From Pseudomonadota bacterium (GTDB lineage Bacteria; Pseudomonadota; Alphaproteobacteria; Rhizobiales; Beijerinckiaceae): a stretch of 7,042 nt of DNA. The stretch is taken from the NCBI GenBank assembly GCA_023452965.1, contig JAEXUU010000342.1, positions 1-7,042 on the forward strand, given 5' to 3'. A program made the translations under genes and the position numbers. A model generated the notes under the pieces. The model was given only the letters and a program-made list of their open reading frames with translations. It was not told where the DNA came from and did no database searches. Position 1 is the stretch's first letter. Each line of letters opens with the position of its first letter. Below are positions 1 through 6,082 of this stretch, piece by piece.

Positions 1-201
1 GGGCGGATCGAATGGTGCGGCGACGAGTTCGGCCGCATCCTGCCATCGGACGGGCAGGGCACCTTGCCGATCGGCACGGTCGTCGAATGCACGGTCCCGC
101 ATTGCGATCCGACGATCAATCTGCACGACGTGCTCCACGTCGTGCGCGGCGCCGACCTCGTGGCGCAGTGGCCGGTCGAGGCGCGCGGTCGCACCGATTG
201 A
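1..201 (+). CDS. D-threonine aldolase / D-serine dehydratase-like protein, C-terminal fragment
   Basis: Only the last 66 residues and the TGA stop are present; the 5' part lies outside the window. The visible part reads GRIEWCGDEFGRI near the left edge, then VPHCDPTINLHD at residues 32-43, and ends in QWPVEARGRTD. This matches the C-terminal metal-binding beta domain of fold-type III PLP enzymes of the DSD1/D-threonine aldolase family, which are usually about 370-380 residues long. In that family the His and Asp of an H-x-D motif bind the divalent metal in D-threonine aldolases, while D-serine dehydratases use H-x-C. Here the motif is His34-Cys35-Asp36, which fits the aldolase type (D-threonine to glycine plus acetaldehyde) better. 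The PLP lysine and most of the active site cannot be seen, so substrate is not settled. The gene converges on the minus-strand cluster and is probably unrelated to it. Confidence 0.8.
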   Translation, partial: GRIEWCGDEFGRILPSDGQGTLPIGTVVECTVPHCDPTINLHDVLHVVRGADLVAQWPVEARGRTD

Positions 202-396
202 GGTCCCAGGCGCTATTGGCCCGGGTTGGAAGGAGCGCAGGGCTGGACGAGCAATCTCTATAGCTGCAAAGCCGGCCAGCGGACGCCAGCACCGCTGCAG
301 GGGAGCGGCAGCAGACGACCTCGAATTCCGCCAGGCTGACTAGGCAGCAAGCGAGGCGACCAGATTATCCGGCTGCCGCCATCCGAGCGCTGCTTG

Positions 397-900
397 TCAT
401 GGCCTTACATAGGTCCAGCCGCGCTCCTGCAGTTCCATGACGCGCACCACGCCGGATTTTACGACCGAGACATCGGAAATGAGCGAAATCTCCTTGTTTT
501 CGGCCTTCTTCATGTTCTCCTGCGTATTGCCACACGCCTTGAAGGATATGGCCGGCGTGCTGAGCGTGAGCTCCTTGATCCGCGCCTTGACCGGGGAGGT
601 GTCGTCCCTGAGCATGTGCAGCCCCGGCCCGAAGGTGACGATCTCGATTTCGACGGGCTCGCCGATCTCCTTGTAGTGCTGCGCGACGTTGGTTGCGTTG
701 TTGAGCGCGAGATTCATCGTCGCTGGGTCGTTCGAGTTCACCTGGAGGACGAGGCGGTGGGCTTTTGTTTCGGCGGCAGTCCGCTTCGATGTCTGCGCCG
801 AGGCCTGCCTCTTTTCCTGCGCGATGGAGGGCGGCGAGGCGATCAGGAGCGCCACGACGCTGATCAGCACGGCCCGGGCAGTTCCGTTGCAAGCAATCAT
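397..900 (-). CDS. Exported DsrE-family-like protein
   Basis: The product is 167 residues. It has an N-terminal signal peptide (hydrophobic core about residues 9-21, likely cleavage after SIA at 27), a short polar linker rich in K/R/Q/T, and a compact alpha/beta domain from about residue 48. That domain starts HRLVLQVNSNDP, has a middle strand VEIEIVTFGPGLHML and ends GVVRVMELQERGWTYVRP. This is the pattern of the DsrE/DsrF-like (COG1416-type) fold, in which a cysteine after the third strand is often conserved; here it is Cys123 in FKACGNTQ. Cytoplasmic DsrE/TusD proteins relay sulfur, but the role of exported members is unknown, so no reaction is assigned. The start at 900 is preferred over an in-frame ATG at 930. 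The 900 start has GGGAG 7 bases upstream and opens directly into a signal peptide, while the 930 ATG overlaps the previous stop and has no such site. It is the last gene of the cluster, 26 bases after the VasI-like gene. Confidence 0.85.
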   Translation of the reverse strand: MIACNGTARAVLISVVALLIASPPSIAQEKRQASAQTSKRTAAETKAHRLVLQVNSNDPATMNLALNNATNVAQHYKEIGEPVEIEIVTFGPGLHMLRDDTSPVKARIKELTLSTPAISFKACGNTQENMKKAENKEISLISDVSVVKSGVVRVMELQERGWTYVRP

Positions 901-907
901 CTTCGTT

Positions 908-912
908 CTCCC
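908..912 (-). promoter_or_regulatory. Ribosome binding site deciding the DsrE-like start
   Basis: On the minus strand the bases read GGGAG (GGGAGA with base 907), separated by seven bases from the ATG at 900. The competing in-frame ATG at 930 has only a C/G-rich stretch without a purine-rich site upstream. This supports the shorter protein, which begins directly with a signal peptide. Confidence 0.7.
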
Positions 913-926
913 GTTTGGTTCGAGGA

Positions 927-1556
927 TCATCGGTTACCGGAGGTGGCACCGAGGTTCGGCCACTTGCAGGCTACGGCGATCTTGGCCCGCACCGCTTTCA
1001 GCCCGGCCAGGGCGAACTGCCCCTCATGGGCGGTGCCGGATCGGGGCACGAGGCGGACATTGAGGCCGCCCTCGTCAGGCAGGGAGTGCAGGAACTGCAC
1101 GACATCTGCCCTGAACGCGGCGCCGGAGCCGAATGACGGCACTCCGGCCGCGATCTGCAGGGGAGCCGCCTCATTGACGCGATAGACGATGATATAGTCA
1201 GTTCCGCCACCGGTGACGGCCGGGCCCGAAACCGCCAATTCCGTTCGGCCCCCGCGGCAGTAGATGGTCAGCTGCGTCAGCGAACTTTCGGGACCGCCGC
1301 GCGCGAACGTCTTCGCGGTCACGATCGGCGTATAGTCGACCGGCGAAGTCGTTTCGCTGACGATCCAGTTGTCTTCACCGCGGACCGGGCGGTCGGTAGG
1401 CACGATGCTGCGCGACAGCTTGTCCAGGCATTCCAGCCGTGCAGCAGATTCCATCGCAGCGCAGGCGCGAAGGTGAGCCGTCGGATCGGCCACGTCCTGC
1501 GCCAGCGCGACTCCGCTGGCGATCTCGATCGCGATGGACAGGGCGACCACCTTCAT
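927..1556 (-). CDS. Exported VasI/TagO-like (T6SS-associated family) protein
   Basis: The product is 209 residues with a signal peptide of about 19-20 residues (hydrophobic stretch VVALSIAIEIASGVALA). The mature N-terminus carries CAAMESAARLECLDKLS (residues 32-48), a C-x(10)-C motif typical of small exported proteins. Then follow NWIVSETTSPVDYTPIVTA (63-81), a strand with LTIYCRGGRTELAV (96-109), and a C-terminal part with FALAGLKAVRAKIAVACKWP (181-200). The order of motifs resembles the VasI/TagO family (VC_A0118-type, TIGR03360): paired cysteines with 'RLxCxDxL', 'W.vse..SP.dd.p.V', an 'L.i.C....TE' strand, and a closing 'GL..a...l..aC.W'. This is recognition by eye. Many members sit outside T6SS loci and no T6SS gene is visible here. 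The start is set by the ATGA overlap with the receptor gene: longer in-frame starts lie inside that gene and would put residues ahead of the signal peptide. No good Shine-Dalgarno is seen, so translation is probably coupled. Confidence 0.75.
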   Translation of the reverse strand: MKVVALSIAIEIASGVALAQDVADPTAHLRACAAMESAARLECLDKLSRSIVPTDRPVRGEDNWIVSETTSPVDYTPIVTAKTFARGGPESSLTQLTIYCRGGRTELAVSGPAVTGGGTDYIIVYRVNEAAPLQIAAGVPSFGSGAAFRADVVQFLHSLPDEGGLNVRLVPRSGTAHEGQFALAGLKAVRAKIAVACKWPNLGATSGNR

Positions 1557-2593
1557 CGCAAGGCCCGCGGCGCTCTCGTCTGGCGATCCAGCCAGTCCTG
1601 CGCCGCCGAGAACCGGTCGAGGCCGGGGACGGTCGCAGCCAGGTTGATCGACTTCCACTTCGGATCGAAGCCCGGTCCCTGAAGCCGGTCGATGCGGGAG
1701 AACAGCACATCGACGAAACGCGCGACGCGTTGATAGCGGTTTGACTGCGTCGGCCAGTTGAACGCGACGAGGGCGGTCGGCACCGCGATCGTCTGCACCC
1801 GCTCGCCCTGCTTGATCAGGCCGGGATACTCGCCGGCCTCCAGCACCGCCGGCAAATAGTAGTCCTCGAACTTGCTGTCGTACTGGACGGGCAGGAACTT
1901 GAATCCGGGCTCGAAGCGCCCGCGTACGAAAGCATCGACCGGCTTCGAGGTAATGACGACGACCGCGGCGATCTCGCCCTTGCGCATCTGCTCGAGCGCG
2001 ATCTGGTGCGGGATGAACATCTTGTCTGCATTGATGCCGAGTCGACTGAAGATCAGCGGTCCCGAATAGGCCGCGGCGGTTCCCTGGGTGTTGAAGTTCA
2101 CCTTCTTCCCGGCGAGATCCGATAGATTCTGGATCTCGGGGCGAACGAAGATGTGAAGTTCCGACGGGAAGAGATTGAGGACATAGGTGATTCGGCGCCT
2201 GATCTGCGGCAGCTGGGCCTTGTACTCGTCCAGCGCGTCGGAGTTGATGATCGCCGTATCGACGCCGCGCAGATAGAGCAGCGAATTCAGGTTCTCGGTG
2301 GCTCCGCGCGTGACGATCGGCAGGACATGCAGGTTCTGTCCATCGTCGGCGACGCGCGCCATTTCCGCTGCGAGACGCAGCGGCGCGCCCTCAATGAGCC
2401 CGCCGGCAAGGCCGACGGTCCAGGCGTTCATCTTCTCCTGTGGCGTCTCCTGCGCCGCGGCGCGACGCGACGCAGCGGCTCCAGGGGCTTCGTTTCGCCG
2501 CGTCTGTGCCGACAGATTGTCCGCCAGAAGCCCTCCGGCGAGCGCGATCAATGAGGCTAGCAAGAGCAGGCGTCTTCCCGAGGCCCGTTCCAT
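1553..2593 (-). CDS. TAXI-family TRAP transporter solute receptor (orphan)
   Basis: The product is 346 residues, close to the family's usual 320-350. A twin-arginine-free signal peptide occupies about residues 1-29 (RRLLLLASLIALAGGLLA core, likely cut after LSA), followed by an Ala/Arg-rich linker to about residue 54. The receptor domain begins WTVGLAGGLIEGAPLRLAAE (58-77). It continues with the TAXI hallmarks VLPIVTRGATENLNSLLYLR (90-109), VDTAIINSDAL (111-121), LHIFVRPEIQNLSDLAGKKV (146-165), NTQGTAAAYSGPLIFSRLGI (168-187), EQMRKGEIAAVVVITSKPVD (201-220) and YYLPAVLEAGEYPGLIK (245-261). Family members bind small acids or amino acids in the periplasm and pass them to DctQM-type membrane subunits. 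No such subunits are visible here, so transport, sensing or a structural role are all open. The start at 2593 has AGAGGGAG 7 bases upstream and leads straight into the signal peptide. An upstream in-frame ATG at 2770 would run inside the preceding gene. The gene follows the coiled-coil gene by 62 bases and its stop overlaps the next start. Confidence 0.9.
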   Translation of the reverse strand: MERASGRRLLLLASLIALAGGLLADNLSAQTRRNEAPGAAASRRAAAQETPQEKMNAWTVGLAGGLIEGAPLRLAAEMARVADDGQNLHVLPIVTRGATENLNSLLYLRGVDTAIINSDALDEYKAQLPQIRRRITYVLNLFPSELHIFVRPEIQNLSDLAGKKVNFNTQGTAAAYSGPLIFSRLGINADKMFIPHQIALEQMRKGEIAAVVVITSKPVDAFVRGRFEPGFKFLPVQYDSKFEDYYLPAVLEAGEYPGLIKQGERVQTIAVPTALVAFNWPTQSNRYQRVARFVDVLFSRIDRLQGPGFDPKWKSINLAATVPGLDRFSAAQDWLDRQTRAPRALR

Positions 2594-2600
2594 CCCCCAA

Positions 2601-2608
2601 CTCCCTCT
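2601..2608 (-). promoter_or_regulatory. Ribosome binding site of the TAXI receptor gene
   Basis: On the minus strand the bases read AGAGGGAG, with seven bases to the ATG at 2593. It fixes the start of the receptor gene and rules against the longer reading that would begin inside the upstream gene. Confidence 0.75.
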
Positions 2609-2655
2609 TGAGCACCGCAACAAAATCACAGACCGGAGCCGGCCTGACAGGCGTC

Positions 2656-5600
2656 TCACCGACCCAGGCTGTCGAACCTCTCCTTCGCCTCCTGAATGCC
2701 GCCGGCATGCGCCTTCGCATAGAGTTCGCGCGCCCTCGTCACCTCGCCTCGCGTTCCATAGGTCTTCCACGCCGAGAGAACGCCGGGATCGTAGGTTTCG
2801 GCGAGCATGAAGACCGCGCGAGCGCTGCCCGTGTCCGCAGCCCGTTCGAGCACGATCCGTGCACCACCGATGTCGCCCTGGCCGAGCAGCACACCGGCGC
2901 GCGCGATCATCCTTGCTGCCTCCGCACCGCCCTGCGCTTCCGGGGCGGCCGGCGATGGCACGGCGATCGCGTCCTTGACCTCGATCGCCCGGGCGGTCTG
3001 GTCATTTGTGACGAGTTCCGGCCGGGCCTGCCCCTCGGCCGCGCGCCGCGCCGCATCGCGCTCGGCTGCCGACGCGACAGCCCTGTCGCGCTCTTCCCTC
3101 AGCGTCTGCTGAAGCGCCGTGAGCTTGGCCTCATCCGCCTGCCTGCGGAACTCCGTCTCTTCGCCCGCCTGGCGAAACTGCGCCGCCTGCGCCTCGATCT
3201 CGCGCCGCGCCGTCGCCAGCTCGTTTGCCAGGACGGCATAGCGGGCTCGCTCCTCCTCGAGGACCTTGCCGTGCTGCGTCGCGCTCGCGGTCAGTTCCTG
3301 CCGCGCCGCGGCAGTCTCGGCAAGAGCCGCCATTCTCTGGCGCTGCTGTTCGAGCAATTGCTCGGTCTTCGCGGTCTCCGCCCGCTTGAGCTCAGCCGTT
3401 TCGTCGCTCGCCTGGCGCGACCGCGCTGTCTGCGCCTCGATCTCGCGTCGGGCCGTCGCCAGTTCGCTCGCCAATGCGGCGCTGCGGCCTCGCTCCTCGT
3501 CGAGGGTCTTGCCCTGCTGGGTCGCGCTCGCCGACTGTTCCTGTCGCGCTGCGGCTACCTCCGCCAAAGCGGCCGCGATCTTCTGGCGCTGTTGGTCGAG
3601 CAGTTGCTCGGTCTTCGCGGCCTCAGCCTGCTTGAGGCGCGCCGCTTCGTCGCTCGCCTTGCGCGATTGCGAGGCCTGCACCTCGATTTCACGCCGCGCC
3701 GTTGCCAGTTCGTTAGCCAGGGCGGCGTTGCGGGCACGCTCCTGGTCGAGACCCTGCCCGTGCTTCGCCGCGCTTGCAGCCACGCCCTGACGCGCTGCCG
3801 CGGCCTCCGCGAGCGCGGCTTCCATCTTCTGACGTTGCTGTTCGAGCAGTTGCTCGGCCTTCGCGGTTTCCGCTTGCTTGAGCTGTGCGGTGTCACCGCT
3901 CGTCTGGCGCGATTGCGCCACCTGCGCCTCGATCTCGCGTCGTACCGCCGCCAACTCGTTCCCCAGTTTCGCGCTTCGGGCGCGCTCCTCGTCGAGGGCC
4001 TGGCTGTGCTTCGCCGTGCTCGCAGCCAGATCCTGTCGCGCCGCCGTGGCCTCCGCGGCGGCAGCATCCATCTTCTGGCGTTGCTGTTCCAGCACTTGCT
4101 CGGTCTTTGCAGCCTCAGCCTGCTTGAGCTGCGCCGCCTCGTCATTGGCCCGGCGCGATTGCGCCATCAGTGCCTCGATCTCGCGCTTCGCCGTTGCCAG
4201 CTCGCCCGCCAAGCCGCCGCTTCGGGTGCGCTCCTCGTCTAGGACTTGGCCGTTCTTCGCCGCGTTCGCAGCAATATCCTGTCGCGCCGCCGCAGCCTCG
4301 GCGATGGCAGCCTCCATCCGCTGGCGAAATTGCTCGGTCCTGCTGGCCTCGGCCTGCTTGAGCTGCGCCACTTCCTCGTTCGCCTGGCGCGATTGTGTCG
4401 CCTGTGTTTCGGCCTCGCGTCGCGCTTTCGCCAGCTCGTTCGCGAGGGCGGCGCTGCGGGCGCGTTCCTCGTCGAAGATCTGGCCGTGCCGCGCAGTCGT
4501 TGCCGCCAGATTCTGCCGCGCCGCTGCGGCTTCGGCGACAGCCTCCGCCATCTTCTGGCGCTGCTGTTCGAGCAGTTGTTCGGTCGTCGCAGTCTCCGCC
4601 TGCCTGAGTTGCACCGCTTCGCTGTCAGCCCGGCGCAACCGTGCCGCCTGCGTCTCGATCTCGTGCCGCACTGTCGCCAGCTCGTTCGCCAGGGCCGCGC
4701 TTCGGGCGCGCTCCTCGTCTAGGGCCCGGCCATGCTGCGCAGTGCTCGTGGTCAGGTCCTGTCGGGCCGCCGCGGCTTGTGCCAAGGCGGCTTCCATCTT
4801 CTGACGCTGCTCCTCGAGCGATTGCTCGGTCTTGGCGCTCTCCGCCGGCTTGACCTGCTCCGTCTCGCCGTTCGCCTTACGCGATTGCGACGCCTGCGCC
4901 TCGATCTCGCGCCGCGCCATGGCCAGCTCATTCTTCAAGGCGGTGCTGCGGGATCGTTCTTCCTCGACGGCCTGATGACGCTGCGCGGTGTGCGCTGCCA
5001 GTGCCTGTCGGGCAGCCGCGACCTGCTCTGCGAGGACACCTGCGCGCTCGCGCTCCTGCTTCAGCAACTGCTCGGCGGCCGCGCCTGTTCGCAGTTGCGC
5101 TTCCAGGCGCTCGATGGTGCGCCGGGCCTTGCCGAGCTCCTGCGCAGTGGCTGTCTCCGGCGTCAGGGCATCGGGAACGTTCTGGTTCGGGGGGCGCTGC
5201 GTGGTTGGCCCCGGCGTCGCGGCGAGGCGCTGCTCTCGAACCGTCTGCGCTTCTTCCGCGGGTGGATTGGCCCGGTTCTCGGCGGTCTGCCGGACCTCGG
5301 GGAGCGCTGCCTGCAAGTCCTTGCTCGGCGAGCGGCTGTTCTGGGCGACAGCACCATCCTTGGCAGGTCGCTCGACGGTTTCCTGCCTCACGAAGTAGAA
5401 CAACGCCACCGCCACTGCGACGACACCGACGGCGGGTGCAGCGAAGCGTCGCCATCTGGAGCCGGCGACATCATCCGCGACCACTTCTCCCTCGTCCGGC
5501 CGGAGATAGGCATCGCGGGCGAAGGGGTGCCAATGCGTCGGCGTGATCTTGACGGGATTACCATCCTTCCCGATCCAGCCTCCTGCCTCCGCCGACCAGC

Positions 5601-5685
5601 GACCAACGTCGAAAACCGCATTCGCGTCATCCTCCAGGATGACGAAATGCCCGTCCTTCGGTGCGGTCTCGATCGCGTGGCGCAT
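2656..5685 (-). CDS. Membrane-anchored giant coiled-coil protein with APKDG/PTHW N-terminus and Sel1-like C-terminus
   Basis: The product is 1009 residues. Residues 1-56 form a small cytoplasmic domain with MRHAIETAPKDGHFVILEDD, GRWSAEAGGWIGKDG and ITPTHWHPF, a layout (APKDG, central W residues, PTHW-P) seen in many uncharacterised proteobacterial and phage proteins. A basic stretch (SRWRRF) precedes one transmembrane helix at about 81-99, which predicts N-in, C-out topology. A Pro/Gln-rich linker follows (about 140-178). Then comes a very long Ala/Arg/Glu/Gln-rich coiled coil (about 181-885) made largely of 82-residue tandem repeats. After a second Pro/Ala linker (about 907-920), the C-terminus (921-1009) has GDIGGARIVLERAADTGSA and RARELYAKAHAGGIQEAKER, resembling Sel1/TPR helical repeats. 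An in-frame TAA lies 27 bases upstream of the start, so the ATG at 5685 is the only reasonable one; its ribosome site is weak (CAGGCG). It is the first gene of the cluster. A scaffold, tether or envelope-spanning role fits, but function is unknown. Confidence 0.85.
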   Translation of the reverse strand: MRHAIETAPKDGHFVILEDDANAVFDVGRWSAEAGGWIGKDGNPVKITPTHWHPFARDAYLRPDEGEVVADDVAGSRWRRFAAPAVGVVAVAVALFYFVRQETVERPAKDGAVAQNSRSPSKDLQAALPEVRQTAENRANPPAEEAQTVREQRLAATPGPTTQRPPNQNVPDALTPETATAQELGKARRTIERLEAQLRTGAAAEQLLKQERERAGVLAEQVAAARQALAAHTAQRHQAVEEERSRSTALKNELAMARREIEAQASQSRKANGETEQVKPAESAKTEQSLEEQRQKMEAALAQAAAARQDLTTSTAQHGRALDEERARSAALANELATVRHEIETQAARLRRADSEAVQLRQAETATTEQLLEQQRQKMAEAVAEAAAARQNLAATTARHGQIFDEERARSAALANELAKARREAETQATQSRQANEEVAQLKQAEASRTEQFRQRMEAAIAEAAAARQDIAANAAKNGQVLDEERTRSGGLAGELATAKREIEALMAQSRRANDEAAQLKQAEAAKTEQVLEQQRQKMDAAAAEATAARQDLAASTAKHSQALDEERARSAKLGNELAAVRREIEAQVAQSRQTSGDTAQLKQAETAKAEQLLEQQRQKMEAALAEAAAARQGVAASAAKHGQGLDQERARNAALANELATARREIEVQASQSRKASDEAARLKQAEAAKTEQLLDQQRQKIAAALAEVAAARQEQSASATQQGKTLDEERGRSAALASELATARREIEAQTARSRQASDETAELKRAETAKTEQLLEQQRQRMAALAETAAARQELTASATQHGKVLEEERARYAVLANELATARREIEAQAAQFRQAGEETEFRRQADEAKLTALQQTLREERDRAVASAAERDAARRAAEGQARPELVTNDQTARAIEVKDAIAVPSPAAPEAQGGAEAARMIARAGVLLGQGDIGGARIVLERAADTGSARAVFMLAETYDPGVLSAWKTYGTRGEVTRARELYAKAHAGGIQEAKERFDSLGR
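3133..5085 (-). repeat. Eight tandem 246-bp coding repeats (82-residue coiled-coil units)
   Basis: Inside the coiled-coil gene, residues 201-851 divide into eight units of 82 residues when the register starts at the 'EQLLEQQRQKM' segment; two units are shorter. Counted from the 'ERARSAALANELATARREIE' segment instead, there are seven full units: 4714-4959, 4468-4713, 4234-4467, 3988-4233, 3742-3987, 3496-3741 and 3253-3495. They are flanked by a leading half-unit (4960-5085) and a trailing half-unit (3133-3252). The unit consensus holds ELATARREIEAQ, LKQAEAAKTEQLLEQQRQKM, EAAAARQ and GQALDEERARSAALA. The third full unit lacks 4 residues (TEQ-FRQRM) and the seventh lacks 1 (RMAALAE); all others are exactly 82. 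Units differ at many positions, so the array is not freshly duplicated, but it can still recombine and may be collapsed in short-read assemblies. Confidence 0.9.
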
Positions 5686-5773
5686 GAAAGGACGCCTGTT
5701 CTGAGGGCGTTATCGAGGCATGGCATCTCCACTGTGCCCGAGAAGGAAGCTCCATCTCCTCGCGGCAAGTCAC

Positions 5774-5805
5774 GGGGAGACTATCCCCAATTGCGGCGTT
5801 ACGCC
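5774..5805. promoter_or_regulatory. Two adjacent short inverted repeats upstream of the coiled-coil gene
   Basis: Two perfect dyads lie 6 bases apart, roughly 90-120 bases before the start codon at 5685. One is GGGGA-GACTA-TCCCC (5774-5788) and the other GGCGT-T-ACGCC (5795-5805). Their position suits an operator for the cluster. Each arm is only 5 bases, so chance in GC-rich DNA is a real alternative, and no regulator is encoded nearby. Confidence 0.3.
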
Positions 5806-6046
5806 ACACAGCCCTCCGGATGCGCCGGCCGCTGGCGGAAGCCCGACATCACGGCTGCTGTGGGGTAGCCGCGGCCGCGATGCCATCGCCCCATCGTTCT
5901 GCTTCTCGCTTGCTCGCCAAGGCTTTGGAGCATTCCTGGTCTGCAATTGGTGCCGTCAGCGCGCTGCGGCACGAGCGGGAGCGCAGGCATGCCGCCTGGC
6001 CAGGAAACGCCCGGGCACGATGCTTCACACGAGCGTGATCGGGACC

Positions 6047-6072
6047 GCCGGGGCGCGCGGACCGAGCCCGGC
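6047..6072 (-). terminator. Possible hairpin after the binding-protein gene
   Basis: The arms GCCGGG (6047-6052) and CCCGGC (6067-6072) can pair as a 6-bp all-G/C stem with a 14-base loop. They begin 11 bases after the stop of the minus-strand gene that ends at 6083. There is no T-run after it, so it is not a standard intrinsic terminator; it could act as a 3' stabilising hairpin or be a chance match. Confidence 0.25.
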
Positions 6073-6082
6073 ATGCAAGCGT

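Larger units (their letters stand above)
5686..6082. other. Intergenic stretch upstream of the cluster, no convincing gene
   Basis: This 397-base stretch separates the stop of the binding-protein gene from the start of the coiled-coil gene; both are read on the minus strand. Open frames in it on both strands translate to Arg/Pro/Ala/Cys-rich sequence with no recognisable domain, no good ribosome site and shifted composition, so I do not call a gene. It should hold the cluster promoter and the 3' end of the upstream transcript. I found no convincing -35/-10 pair and no EcfG-type GGAAC...CGTT element. Inverted repeats near 5774-5805 and a G/C-rich hairpin near 6047-6072 are listed separately. 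Confidence 0.6.

Noticed and set aside
12..263. Plus-strand open frame of 83 codons at the left edge
   Set aside because: It is out of frame with the D-threonine aldolase-like reading, which has clear conserved motifs, and encodes Arg-rich sequence typical of a GC-rich shadow.
292..308. Possible bidirectional terminator CCGCT-N7-AGCGG between the convergent genes (202-396)
   Set aside because: The stem is only five bases, there is no T-run on either side, and it lies about 90 bases from both stop codons. I see no other convincing signal in this 195-base gap.
2440..4242. A 600-codon open frame on the plus strand
   Set aside because: It is the antisense of the repeat coiled-coil gene. Its protein repeats with the same period and is rich in Leu/Arg/Cys/Ala, it lacks a ribosome site, and it covers parts of two genes with signal peptide, membrane helix and recognisable domains on the other strand.
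3878..4804. A 308-codon plus-strand open frame with periodic Ala/Ser/Cys/Arg sequence
   Set aside because: This is another shadow of the 246-bp repeats: absence of stops on the opposite strand follows from the GC-rich, Ala/Arg/Glu-rich codons.
3133..5085. CRISPR array or DNA-level satellite
   Set aside because: The 246-bp period is a multiple of three, the units diverge mainly in a way that keeps protein heptads, indels are in frame and there is no repeat/spacer alternation, so it is a protein-coding repeat.
5799..6074. Minus-strand open frame of 91 codons in the upstream gap
   Set aside because: It is on the same strand and between two real genes, but its Arg/Ser/Pro-rich translation has no domain or signal peptide and the composition looks non-coding.
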